NCBI RefSeq assembly: GCF_021246465.1
Contig: NZ_JAHRHK010000002.1
Location: 189,650 to 247,225 of the forward strand
DNA from: Nocardioides sp. R-C-SC26
GTDB taxonomy: Bacteria; Actinomycetota; Actinomycetes; Propionibacteriales; Nocardioidaceae
Length of the DNA: 57,576 nucleotides
Direction of reading: 5' to 3'
In this document: one piece after another, positions 45,861 to 54,224 of the stretch
How the letters are laid out: the number at the start of each line of letters is the position of its first letter
Numbering within the stretch: the first letter of the stretch is position 1
Notes under the pieces: model-generated
Database searches by the model: none
What the model saw: only the letters and a program-made list of their open reading frames with translations
What the model was told of the DNA's origin: nothing
Translations under genes and position numbers: made by a program

Positions 45861-46796
45861 ATGGCTCTGTTGCGTCAACCGATCCTCCTGCTCGCCCGCA
45901 GCGGCGGCGTGAAGCGGTTGATGACCTCGCTGCCGCTCACCTCGGGAGTGGTGTCCGGGTACGTGCCGGGGGAGACGACACAGGCCGCCGTCGAGGCGGC
46001 CGCCGGTCTCGTGGGCGAGGGACTCGCGGTGACCCTCGACTTCCTCGGCGAGGACACCGTGGACGAGGAGCAGGCCGGCCGCACCGTGCAGGCCTACTTC
46101 GACCTGCTCGCAGCGCTCGCGGCCGCCGGACTCGCCCGGAGGACCGAGGTCTCGGTGAAGCTCTCGGCGATCGGTCAGGCGCTGCCCGACGTCGGAGACC
46201 GGGTCGCTCTCGAGAACGCGCGCGCGATCTGTCGCGCCGCCCGCAACACGGGTACCACCGTGACCCTCGACATGGAGGACCACACCACCACGGACCGCAC
46301 GCTGTCGACGCTGCGTGCGCTGCGGATGGACTTCCCCGAGACCGGCGCGGTGCTGCAGTCCTACCTGCGTCGCACCGAGGCCGACTGCCGCGCGCTGGCC
46401 TACGAGGGATCTCGCGTCAGGCTGTGCAAGGGCGCCTACAACGAACCGGACGACGTCGCGTACGGCGATCAGGCCGACGTCGACAAGTCCTACGTACGGT
46501 GCCTGAAGATCCTGCTCGGCAGTGAGGCGTATCCGATGATCGCCACCCACGATCCGCGGATGATCGCGATCGGGTCGTCCTTGGCCAGCCGCTACGGCCG
46601 CCCCCGTGGCACGTACGAGTTCCAGATGCTCTACGGCGTACGCCCGGCCGAGCAACGTCGACTCGCAGCGGCCGGAGAGGCGGTGCGGGTCTATGTGCCC
46701 TACGGCCAGGAGTGGTACGGATACCTGATGCGCCGTCTCGCCGAGCGGCCCCAGAACCTGGCATTCTTCGTGCGCTCGCTGATCTCCAAGAGGTAG
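45861..46796 (+). CDS. proline dehydrogenase (monofunctional, FAD-dependent)
   Basis: Oxidises proline to pyrroline-5-carboxylate. The 311-aa product has the PRODH barrel features: VSVKLSAIGQAL, VTLDMEDHTTTDRTL, VLQSYLRRTEADC, VRLCKGAYNEP (FAD/substrate Lys), ATHDPRMIAIG, YEFQMLYGVRP and VYVPYGQEWYGYLMRRLAERP, whose two arginines bind the proline carboxylate. It lacks the P5C dehydrogenase half of PutA. The frame is open from 45003 through the MITE, but the ATG at 45861 fits the family N terminus and the leaderless -10. proC follows after 9 bp. Confidence 0.92.
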   Translation: MALLRQPILLLARSGGVKRLMTSLPLTSGVVSGYVPGETTQAAVEAAAGLVGEGLAVTLDFLGEDTVDEEQAGRTVQAYFDLLAALAAAGLARRTEVSVKLSAIGQALPDVGDRVALENARAICRAARNTGTTVTLDMEDHTTTDRTLSTLRALRMDFPETGAVLQSYLRRTEADCRALAYEGSRVRLCKGAYNEPDDVAYGDQADVDKSYVRCLKILLGSEAYPMIATHDPRMIAIGSSLASRYGRPRGTYEFQMLYGVRPAEQRRLAAAGEAVRVYVPYGQEWYGYLMRRLAERPQNLAFFVRSLISKR

Positions 46797-46805
46797 GACC
46801 TGAAC

Positions 46806-47630
46806 GTGGACACCGCAACGGCACGCCCCGGCAGCACCGCCATCATCGGCGCCGGCGTGATGGGCGAGACGCTGCTCTCCGGGCTGGTCCGCGCCGGACG
46901 ACGGGTCGACCAGCTGCTGGTCGGAGAGAAGCGCGCCGAGCGTGCTCGCGAGTTGGAGGAGCGCTACGGGGTCGCGGTCGTCTCCAACGTCGAGGCCGCC
47001 GCGGCTGCCGCGACCGTGGCCCTGGTGGTCAAGCCCCAGGACATGGTCGAGGTGCTGCGTGAGATCGCACCGTCGTTGCGTGCGGGGCAGCTGCTGGTGT
47101 CGCTGGCCGCCGGCATCACGACTGCCACCATCGAGGAGCACGTGCCCGACGGCGTCGCGGTCGTTCGCGTCATGCCGAACACGCCGGCGCTGGTCGACGA
47201 GGGCATGTCCGGCATCTCGCCCGGAACCCACTGCACCGAGTCGCATCTCGCCGAGGTCGAGTCGTTGCTCAGCTCGGTGGGACGCGTCGTGCGGGTGCCC
47301 GAGCGACAGCAGGACGCCGTCACGGCGATCTCCGGGTCCGGCCCTGCCTACATCTTCTTCGTCGTCGAGTCGATGATCGAGGCGGGCGTCCACCTGGGTC
47401 TGCCGCGCGCCACGGCGTCGGAGCTGGTGATCCAGACCCTGGTCGGCTCGGCCAAGATGCTCCGCGAGACCGGGACCCACCCCACCGTGCTGCGCGAGCA
47501 GGTGACCTCGCCCGGCGGCACGACGGCGTCGGCGCTGCGGGAACTCGAGGTGCACAAGGTGCGCGCTGCGTTCCTGGCGGCGATGGAGGCCGCTCGCAAC
47601 CGCTCGCGCGAGCTCGCCGAGGGCTCCTGA
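46806..47630 (+). CDS. proC: pyrroline-5-carboxylate reductase
   Basis: Last step of proline synthesis: P5C to proline with NAD(P)H. The 274-aa product has the Rossmann site TAIIGAGVMGETLLSGL at about 11-27, VALVVKPQDM, SLAAGITTATIE, VVRVMPNTPALVDEGMSGI and the C-terminal signature region VTAISGSGPAYIF plus EQVTSPGGTTASALREL. GTG start with AGGTAGGA upstream. It sits 9 bp behind proline dehydrogenase, so enzymes of opposite direction appear to share one mRNA. Confidence 0.95.
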   Translation: MDTATARPGSTAIIGAGVMGETLLSGLVRAGRRVDQLLVGEKRAERARELEERYGVAVVSNVEAAAAAATVALVVKPQDMVEVLREIAPSLRAGQLLVSLAAGITTATIEEHVPDGVAVVRVMPNTPALVDEGMSGISPGTHCTESHLAEVESLLSSVGRVVRVPERQQDAVTAISGSGPAYIFFVVESMIEAGVHLGLPRATASELVIQTLVGSAKMLRETGTHPTVLREQVTSPGGTTASALRELEVHKVRAAFLAAMEAARNRSRELAEGS

Positions 47631-47690
47631 CCCCACGCCCGGCCTCCGCCGAGGGCTGACGGACGTCGCCGCGAGCCCTACGCTGCCGTC

Positions 47691-48446
47691 GTGAGCACGA
47701 CACCGGGGCCTGGTGGCGAGGGCGATCACGAGCATGGATCGACCTGGGAGCAGTACCAGCCCGACGCCGGCCCGCAGCCGGTCACGGTTCGGCCGGACCG
47801 GCCGCATCCGGAGGAGCTCGCGCCAGGGTCGCCGCGCCGCGCGGGTCCGGGACGCCCGGCCGCCGCAGCCGGGGTGATCATCGCCGTCGCGGCGACGACC
47901 TTCGGGTTCGCCGTCGGCTTCCTCGACGACGACGCAGGCGACCGCGTCGACGTCCCGGGCTTCAGCGGGCTCGGCGACGCGTTCCAGGTCGACGACGAGC
48001 CGGAGTCGCCGCAGGTGTTGAGCCCGGCAGGATTCCGTGCGCTGCTGGCCGGCCTGCGCGAGGAGGGCTACGGCACGACCGTCTTCGACGCCACGCTCTA
48101 CCCCGACTATGCGGTGGTCGTGGTGCCCGAGGACGAGCGCACACTGCGCTCACGGTCGCTGTACTGGAACGGCGAGCTCAGCGACGACGACAATCTCGGC
48201 ACGTCGCACGTCGGTCGGGTCGACCTGGACGACGTCGACCCGGCGGTGCTCGCACGCCTGAGCCGGCGTGCCCGCACGTTGGTGGAGGACCCGACCAGCG
48301 TCTACGTCGTCGTCCGCGGCCCGTCGACGGCATTCGTCGACGACGACCCGTCGCGGATCTGGGCCTATGCCAGCAACGAGTACCGCGAGGGCGGCTACCT
48401 CGCGGCCGACATCGAAGGCCGGGTCGTCCGCCGCACCACGTGGTGA
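47691..48446 (+). CDS. hypothetical single-pass membrane protein
   Basis: The 251-aa product has a polar, Pro/Gly/Asp-rich cytoplasmic N terminus (about 60 residues), one hydrophobic segment (AAAAGVIIAVAATTFGFAVGFL, split here as AAAAGVIIAV and AATTFGFAVGFL; about 57-78) and an acidic extracytoplasmic domain of about 170 residues with LSPAGFRALLAGLREEGYGTTVFDA and SVYVVVRGPSTAFVDDDPSRIWAYASNEY read as separate conserved-looking parts. No family is recognised. GTG start; TACGCT (47679-47684) ends 6 bases upstream, so it is probably leaderless. The domain lacks Cys and any catalytic pattern. Confidence 0.7.
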   Translation: MSTTPGPGGEGDHEHGSTWEQYQPDAGPQPVTVRPDRPHPEELAPGSPRRAGPGRPAAAAGVIIAVAATTFGFAVGFLDDDAGDRVDVPGFSGLGDAFQVDDEPESPQVLSPAGFRALLAGLREEGYGTTVFDATLYPDYAVVVVPEDERTLRSRSLYWNGELSDDDNLGTSHVGRVDLDDVDPAVLARLSRRARTLVEDPTSVYVVVRGPSTAFVDDDPSRIWAYASNEYREGGYLAADIEGRVVRRTTW

Positions 48447-48477
48447 CCGATGGCGGGCGCCTGCCGGCCGGTGGGGA

Positions 48478-49170
48478 TCAGGCCAGCGCGAAGCAGTAGC
48501 GGCTGGTGGGGACGAGTTCGATGTCGCGGTCCGCGCCGAACCGCCCAACGCTGGTCATCAGGCGCGTCATCCGGTCGCCGAGCTCGGTGTCGTCGCCGCC
48601 GCTGCCGTAGAACGCGTGCACATCGGTGAGGGCAGCCATCGGGAAGTGTTCCTCGACGATCGCCGCGATCGGTGGTGCCTGCGGCGTCACCGATCGCACC
48701 ACACGGTTCTGCACGTAGCCGAAGGTGCCCTGCGTGGCGATCGCCACCGGTGTGTGGTCGACCTGCCAGCGGTGCCGCCACTCAGCCTCCTCGAGCTCCT
48801 CGGGACGTCGCAGCAGCGCCACGTTGGCGAGCGCGTCCAGACGCACGCCGTCCGGTGTGGTGGGGGGCACGATCGGCTCACGCTCCTCGACCTCCCAGCC
48901 GGGGCAGAGATCGACGTCGAGCGCGAGTGTGTCGGCGACCGACCGAACGAGACCGGCCTGGTCGTTCGGCGCCACGTCGCCGTCGATCCACAGGCTCACG
49001 AGTGCGTCGACGGCCGGGTCGAGGAACGGGATCCGCAGTGCCCCGTCGACGTCGCCGTCGACGAGGTTGACCTGCAGTCGGGTGACACCGGCATCGGCCA
49101 GCGGTCGGTGGTTCTCGGCGGTGAGGAGCGCCGAGGCATCGCCGCGCACCGCGATCATGAGCTTCGCCAT
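48478..49170 (-). CDS. conserved hypothetical protein, possible EthD/dimeric alpha-beta-barrel type
   Basis: The 230-aa product starts MAKLMIAVRGDASALL and has two halves that look like duplicated ferredoxin-like units, the second containing TPVAIATQGTFGYVQNRVVR. I recall actinobacterial EthD-domain proteins with this look, but the link is weak, and no enzymatic motif is visible. The frame is open to 49707; the ATG at 49170 is chosen because TACGGT ends 6 bases upstream on the minus strand. No obvious partner lies next to it. Confidence 0.65.
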   Translation of the reverse strand: MAKLMIAVRGDASALLTAENHRPLADAGVTRLQVNLVDGDVDGALRIPFLDPAVDALVSLWIDGDVAPNDQAGLVRSVADTLALDVDLCPGWEVEEREPIVPPTTPDGVRLDALANVALLRRPEELEEAEWRHRWQVDHTPVAIATQGTFGYVQNRVVRSVTPQAPPIAAIVEEHFPMAALTDVHAFYGSGGDDTELGDRMTRLMTSVGRFGADRDIELVPTSRYCFALA

Positions 49171-49235
49171 GACGCAACCGTAGAGGGAGTGGGCCCCCAG
49201 GCTCGGGAGCGGTCGACTCGACGGGTGCGCCCGGG

Positions 49236-49841
49236 TCAGCCGATCACGCCGGCGGCGCGGGCGGCGCCGGCGTAGGCCCGGGCCAGCGACTCGACCGTCT
49301 CGTGGGCGTTGAGGCCGCTCGGGTTCGGGACGACCCACAGTTCGCTGTCTCCGGCATCGGGCAGGGCATCGGGCTGCCGCCCCATCGTCGCCTTCCGACG
49401 CCCGAAGGCGGTCCGATAGGCGGTGATGCCCGCGATCGCCACCACCCGAGGGCGCCTGCGCCGCACGAGGTCGGCGAGTTCGGCGCCGCCCGCGCGAAGC
49501 TCGTCGTCGGAGAGCTCGGCGGCGCGCGCGGTGGCTCGCCGCACCACGTTGGTGATCCCGATCCCGCGTCGTCGCAACGACGCACGGTCGTGGTCGGTCA
49601 TGCCGGCGGCCGGATCGATCGGCTCGGTGATGATGCCGGCGCGCAGGAGTGCGGGGTAGAAGCGGTTGCCCGGGTGCGCGAAGTGGGTGCTGGTCGCCGC
49701 CGTCCACAGGCCGGGGTTGATCCCTACGAAGAGCAGGCGCAGCGGCTCACCCTCCACACCGTCACGCGGGAGGAGGTCGGGTACCTCCGCGTCGCGGAAG
49801 GACTCGAGCTCGGCTCGGGTGAAGCTGCGCTTGGCACTCAC
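49236..49841 (-). CDS. mug: G/U mismatch-specific uracil-DNA glycosylase
   Basis: Removes uracil or thymine from G mismatches. In the 201-aa product the catalytic motif is FVGINPGLW with N42, followed by HFAHPGNRFYPALLRAGI, the conserved GIGITNVVRRATARAAEL segment and VPNPSGLNAH (intercalation loop). The N-terminal 30 residues extend beyond E. coli Mug. GTG start; TACGAT ends 7 bases upstream on the minus strand, so it is probably leaderless. Together with mutY, radA and disA it adds to the DNA-repair content of the region. Confidence 0.93.
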   Translation of the reverse strand: MSAKRSFTRAELESFRDAEVPDLLPRDGVEGEPLRLLFVGINPGLWTAATSTHFAHPGNRFYPALLRAGIITEPIDPAAGMTDHDRASLRRRGIGITNVVRRATARAAELSDDELRAGGAELADLVRRRRPRVVAIAGITAYRTAFGRRKATMGRQPDALPDAGDSELWVVPNPSGLNAHETVESLARAYAGAARAAGVIG

Positions 49842-49901
49842 CCGCGCGATCGTAGGCCGCGCGGGCGAGCGCCTATGCCCCGCCTCGGTGTGGGTCCGGC
49901 C

Positions 49902-51173
49902 TCAGGCTCCGGCCATCACTCCGACGGTCTGCGGGGAGAAGCCGGGGAACACCGCGGCGCGACTCGCACCCATCCGACTCGTCACGATCTCGGAGAGCAC
50001 GCTGCGGTAGTCGGTGGTGACCTGCAGGTCGGCGTCGAGGGAGTTGGTCAGCCCCGGCCACTTCGCGTAGTACTTGCCGCCCTTGACTCCCGCGCCGGCG
50101 ACGAGCATCACGTTGCCCCAGCCGTGGTCGAGCCCGCGGCTCCCGTTCTCCTGCACCCGGCGGCCGAACTCGCTGATCGTCACCAAGGTGACCTTGTCGG
50201 CGACGCCCTCCAGGTCGGCGAAGAACGCCGCGATCGCGCCGGCGAGGTCGGTGGCGTTGCGCGCCATCCATCCTGCCGAGACCGTGCCGAGGTCGCTGTG
50301 CATGTCCCAGTCGCCGGAGTCGACCGTGACGGCCGTGACGCCGACGTCGGCGCGCAGGGTGCGGGCGACGTCGGCCAAGGCGCGGCCGAGGTCGCTGTCG
50401 GGGTAGGTGCTGCTGCGGTTCGGCAGGGCCTGGGCGGTCTTGAGGTCCGTGCTCGCTGAGATGGCGGAGCGAACGCCGGCGCCGTAGGCCGTGGGCGAGT
50501 TGCCCCACATCAGGGCCATCGAGTTCAGGCGCTTGTTGCTGCTGTCGTTGCCGGTGATCCCGACCTCGGCCAGCGACATCATGCTGAGGCTGCTCTCCGC
50601 GCCCTGCAGTGACGTCGGAATCATCGCGCCCATCGCCAGGCCCTGCACGGCGGAGGTCTCGGTGTCCTGGCCGAGCAGCCGGTTGAGCCACCCGATCCGC
50701 TCGGCCGAGCCCGGGTCGGCGTCCTCGAGCTGCTCCATCGCCGAGAAGTGCGAGCGGTTCGGCGCGGGAAGGCCGGTGGCGTGGACGGCGGCCAGCTTGC
50801 CGGCGTTCCACAACGGCATCAGGGGCGCCATCGCGGGGTGCATCCCGAAGTAGGCGTCGGCCCCCAGCAGCGAGCCGCGCGGGACAGCGATCGTCGGCCG
50901 CGCCGCGGCGTACGCCGGGTCGCCATGGGGCACCACGAGCGAGAGCCCGTCGGCGGCGCCACGCAGGGAGAGCACGACGACGACGGAACGGGCCGGCGCC
51001 GCGGCGAACGCGCCACCGGTCGACATCGTGACGACCGAGCTGCCGATCGTGGTGACGGCGCCCACGAGTGCGGCGCTGCGGAGCAGGCCACGCCGGCTGA
51101 CGGAGAGGAACTCCGAGCAGGAGCAGTCGGCCCCGCCCGGAGCGATCGTGGCGGCGGTGGAGTTCAGAGTCAT
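49902..51173 (-). CDS. DUF1501 domain protein with Tat signal
   Basis: The 423-aa product is predicted to be exported by the Tat pathway: SVSRRGLLRSAALVGAV has the twin arginines at 27-28 and the hydrophobic segment ends near AFAAAP (about 55-60). The mature part has VVVLSLRGAADGLSLVVP, HPAMAPLMPLW, NRSHFSAMEQLE, SGDWDMHSDL and EFGRRVQENGSRGLDHGWGN, split by loops; these fit DUF1501, a relative of the alkaline-phosphatase/sulfatase fold. Its activity is unknown. It begins 15 bp after the DUF1800 gene, the usual partner. Confidence 0.88.
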   Translation of the reverse strand: MTLNSTAATIAPGGADCSCSEFLSVSRRGLLRSAALVGAVTTIGSSVVTMSTGGAFAAAPARSVVVVLSLRGAADGLSLVVPHGDPAYAAARPTIAVPRGSLLGADAYFGMHPAMAPLMPLWNAGKLAAVHATGLPAPNRSHFSAMEQLEDADPGSAERIGWLNRLLGQDTETSAVQGLAMGAMIPTSLQGAESSLSMMSLAEVGITGNDSSNKRLNSMALMWGNSPTAYGAGVRSAISASTDLKTAQALPNRSSTYPDSDLGRALADVARTLRADVGVTAVTVDSGDWDMHSDLGTVSAGWMARNATDLAGAIAAFFADLEGVADKVTLVTISEFGRRVQENGSRGLDHGWGNVMLVAGAGVKGGKYYAKWPGLTNSLDADLQVTTDYRSVLSEIVTSRMGASRAAVFPGFSPQTVGVMAGA

Positions 51174-51188
51174 GGTCGTCGCCTCGCG

Positions 51189-52766
51189 TCAGCGGTGGAG
51201 GTGGTCGGGGTGGTCGAGGAACATCGCCAGCAGCGGAGGCATCGCGGCGTTGGCCGCCGAGGAGTTCCGCGTCAGCGTGGAGGTCGGGGTGAGGCCTGTG
51301 GCCAGGCAGGCGGCCTGCAGCAGCGCGGTGGTCGATGCGCGACCGTGGAGGCGGCGGGCGAGATGGTCGACCAGATCGCGGAAGGTCATCGTGGCCGCGG
51401 GCATCCAGGAGGCGGGTGTCGGATGGGTCACCCGCAACGTCGGCCAGCTGCGCGTCGCAACGAGCCAGTGCAGCTTCATCGAGGCCATGGTGCGGCCGGG
51501 AGAGGCCCACGCGCCGGACACCTGGGGAACGCCGTTCGGCGCCGGCCACGCCTGGGGCCCCAGCCCCATCAGGTTGGCGGCACCGTTGAGCTCGTTGGCG
51601 CCCGACTTGTCATCGACCGCGGCGGGGCGTTGGAAGCCGACTCCCAGCGTGCGCAGGGTGGCCACGAGATCCTGGTTGGTGTCGCGCAGCTTGGCTCCCA
51701 CCGCGCCCTTGAACTCGTTGCTCGCGATCATCGCGCGGAGCACCGGGACGGTGGCGGTGTCGTTGGCGAGGTAGACCCGCGCCAACTCGTCGACGAGCGC
51801 CTGGGACGGCGTATCGCTGACGAACGTCGTCGCGAGCTTGCGTGCCACCCGCTGAGCGGTGGCGGGATGGCGGGCCAGGTAGTCCAGGAACGCGGCCGTG
51901 GCGGCGATGCCCTCACCGGCCCGGTTGGCGTGGGTGAAGCCGAGGATCTTGACCGACCCGACATGGTGCTGGGCCTGGTCGAGGTAGGCGTCGTAGGGCG
52001 AGGAGGTGCGCACCGTCCAGCCCGTGAGGAGCCGGGCCGCGTTCTTGACGTCGTCCTCGGTGAAGTTGCCGACGCCCACGGTGTGCAGCTCCAGGAGCTC
52101 CCGTGCCAGGTTCTCGTTCGGGTGGGTCTTGGTCGAGGTCGCGTTGTCGAGGTAGATGAGCATCGCCGGGTGGCCGATGGCGGCCGGCAGCAGGGTGCGG
52201 AAGGAGGAGAAGGCGTTCGCCCGCATCAGGTCGCCGTAGGGCCGGCGCACCCGCAGGTAGAAACTCCGGTCGACCGGCACGTGGAAGTGGTTCTCCCAGA
52301 ACTCCGTCATCACCTCGCGCACCTGGAGGCGGGTGCCCCCGCGGCGCAGGAGCAGGCGGCGGGAGTAGTCCCACATGACCTTGAAGTCGTAGCGCAGCCG
52401 CAGCTGGTTGCGCAGGTGGATCTCGCCCGCGGACAGGTGCAGGTCGGGCCACCAGTCGGCCAGGCTCTCGTCCTCGGTGCTCCCGGCATCGGCGATCTGC
52501 GCCTCGAACCAGGGCAGCGCCCCGCCGGCGGCGTTCACGGCGGCGATGAGCTCGGGCGTGGTCCCGTAGGAGAAGCGGCTGACCAGGTGCCGGTCGCCGG
52601 CCGCGAGGACCGTCGTCGCCGGGTAGGACCCAGCGGTGTAATCCGTCTTCTTCACCACGGGCACGGGCGCGGCCTTGACCGGAGCCCGGCTCGGCTTGCC
52701 CTTGCCGCGCTTCCTGCCCTTGGTCGCCTTCGCCTGACGGGCACGACGACGCTCGGTCCTGGACAC
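51189..52766 (-). CDS. DUF1800 domain protein
   Basis: The 525-aa protein begins with about 40 residues rich in Arg and Lys and no hydrophobic signal segment. The DUF1800 body follows: HLVSRFSYGTTPELIAAV, EVMTEFWENHFHVP, DNATSTKTHPNENLARELLELHTVG (in two halves), RLLTGWTV and ARKLATTFVSD. Function unknown. GTG at 52766 is preferred over ATG at 52784 because the latter's own codons form GGGGAGAG, a good Shine-Dalgarno for the GTG. It lies directly upstream of DUF1501 and is probably in one operon with it. Confidence 0.87.
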   Translation of the reverse strand: MSRTERRRARQAKATKGRKRGKGKPSRAPVKAAPVPVVKKTDYTAGSYPATTVLAAGDRHLVSRFSYGTTPELIAAVNAAGGALPWFEAQIADAGSTEDESLADWWPDLHLSAGEIHLRNQLRLRYDFKVMWDYSRRLLLRRGGTRLQVREVMTEFWENHFHVPVDRSFYLRVRRPYGDLMRANAFSSFRTLLPAAIGHPAMLIYLDNATSTKTHPNENLARELLELHTVGVGNFTEDDVKNAARLLTGWTVRTSSPYDAYLDQAQHHVGSVKILGFTHANRAGEGIAATAAFLDYLARHPATAQRVARKLATTFVSDTPSQALVDELARVYLANDTATVPVLRAMIASNEFKGAVGAKLRDTNQDLVATLRTLGVGFQRPAAVDDKSGANELNGAANLMGLGPQAWPAPNGVPQVSGAWASPGRTMASMKLHWLVATRSWPTLRVTHPTPASWMPAATMTFRDLVDHLARRLHGRASTTALLQAACLATGLTPTSTLTRNSSAANAAMPPLLAMFLDHPDHLHR

Positions 52767-52857
52767 GGTGTCTTCTCTCCCCATACAGCGATCATCGGCG
52801 TCCGTCGCGGCGTTGTCAGGAGGCCGGGGGCAAGTGTGACCGTTCGGCTGGCCGGGA

Positions 52858-54132
52858 CTAGTTCTTCTGGCGACGAGCCGGCGTCGAGATGCTGATTCCG
52901 AGGCCGTTCGCGACCCGACGCTGGAATCCGTCGGACGGCGAGTTCACGACGGCGAGCTTCGCGGACGGCGTGCGCGCGACCAGCGTGGAGGACCCGCCGC
53001 CGTCCAGGTTGAGTGCCTCGTCGGCACCGAGCTCGATCATCAGGTTGGCCAGCTCGACCATCGTGTAGCCCCGGCTGAAGCTCTGGCGGCCGTCGACGAC
53101 CAGGAACAGCATCTGGTGGGTGTCGAGGTCGATGCCGACCGCGGTGCGCGGGTGCATCTCGCGGTCGTCGACGACCTGGATCACGCCGTCGAGCACCAGG
53201 AACTTGTTGCCGGTGATCGCCACCTTGGGCGCTCCCTGCACCCGGGTGCGCAGCGTCAGCTTGGTGCCGACCGGGATCGACACGAGCTGACGGGCACCGG
53301 CGCCGCGCCCCACGAGCATCCAACCGCGGATCGGCTTGCCCTGAGGCAGCTTGTTGGTGTTGCGCACCACGCGGCCGCGCTCGATGGCGAGCATCCGCAC
53401 CTGCTTCTGCTGGCCGTCGACGATCCGCGTGCCCGAGGTCGTGCCCCAGTGACGGGTGTAGGCCGCGACCGAACCCAACGGCACGACGGCGGGATTGACG
53501 CCCGCGACCCGGAGAGCGGGACGCTGCGGCACGGTGGCGCTCAGGGTGAGCGGGCCGATGTCGGGGACGCCGCGTGCGTTGACCCAGAACGCCGAGTTCC
53601 ATCCGCTGACGCGGCCGTTGAGCAGCCCGCGCGTGCGGTCGCGTCCGATGCCCAGGGGGGCGCTGGTGTCGCCGATGTCGAAGAAGTCGCCGTTGACGCC
53701 GGCGATCGCCCCCGCCTGCGCCACCATGGAGGAGACCTGGGCGGTGCGTGCGACGGCGCCGGCGTTGAGGTAGTCCAGCCGCAGCCCGGCCTGCTTCCAG
53801 TCGACGGCGAGCAGGTGCATCCGTACCGGTCCACGTGCGCTGTAGGTGTCCCAGCTCGTGACCGTCGCGCCGGGCGCGACCTGCCAGTGCGCACGCAGGG
53901 AGGTGTCGTTGCCGGTGCGTGCCGCTGCGGGGACCGGACGAGCGATCGGGCCGGCGACGCCGTCGCTGGTCTGGGGCACGTCGGTGCCGAGCACGTAGCC
54001 GGCACGTGGGGTCGGTTCCGCGGTTCGAGGTGCCGCACCCGTCGATGTCGCCGCTGTCGGCACCGCGGCCAGGATCAGCGCGGCGACACTCAGCGGAACG
54101 GCCCGAGAGGTGAGCGAGGGGAAGGATCGCAC
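52858..54132 (-). CDS. secreted phosphodiester glycosidase (NAGPA domain) family protein
   Basis: The 424-aa exported protein has an N-terminal signal peptide with hydrophobic core PLSVAALILAAVPTAATS. The domain has the family landmarks GAIAGVNGDFFDI, the RTAVGID segment, NLDGGGSSTLV and NSPSDGFQRRVANGLGI, known from the uncovering enzyme that removes GlcNAc from phosphodiesters and from bacterial wall-related homologues. A role on teichoic-acid-like phosphodiesters is possible. GTG start; TACCCT ends 7 bases upstream on the minus strand. It is divergent from the methyltransferase gene. Confidence 0.87.
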   Translation of the reverse strand: MRSFPSLTSRAVPLSVAALILAAVPTAATSTGAAPRTAEPTPRAGYVLGTDVPQTSDGVAGPIARPVPAAARTGNDTSLRAHWQVAPGATVTSWDTYSARGPVRMHLLAVDWKQAGLRLDYLNAGAVARTAQVSSMVAQAGAIAGVNGDFFDIGDTSAPLGIGRDRTRGLLNGRVSGWNSAFWVNARGVPDIGPLTLSATVPQRPALRVAGVNPAVVPLGSVAAYTRHWGTTSGTRIVDGQQKQVRMLAIERGRVVRNTNKLPQGKPIRGWMLVGRGAGARQLVSIPVGTKLTLRTRVQGAPKVAITGNKFLVLDGVIQVVDDREMHPRTAVGIDLDTHQMLFLVVDGRQSFSRGYTMVELANLMIELGADEALNLDGGGSSTLVARTPSAKLAVVNSPSDGFQRRVANGLGISISTPARRQKN

Positions 54133-54224
54133 CCGCGCAAGGGTACGTCGATCACTTCTGCCCGGTGGGATCTTGCGCGACCGTGTTCCGCGGGTGCCGC
54201 CGCCCGTCGTCCATGATGTGCGGC

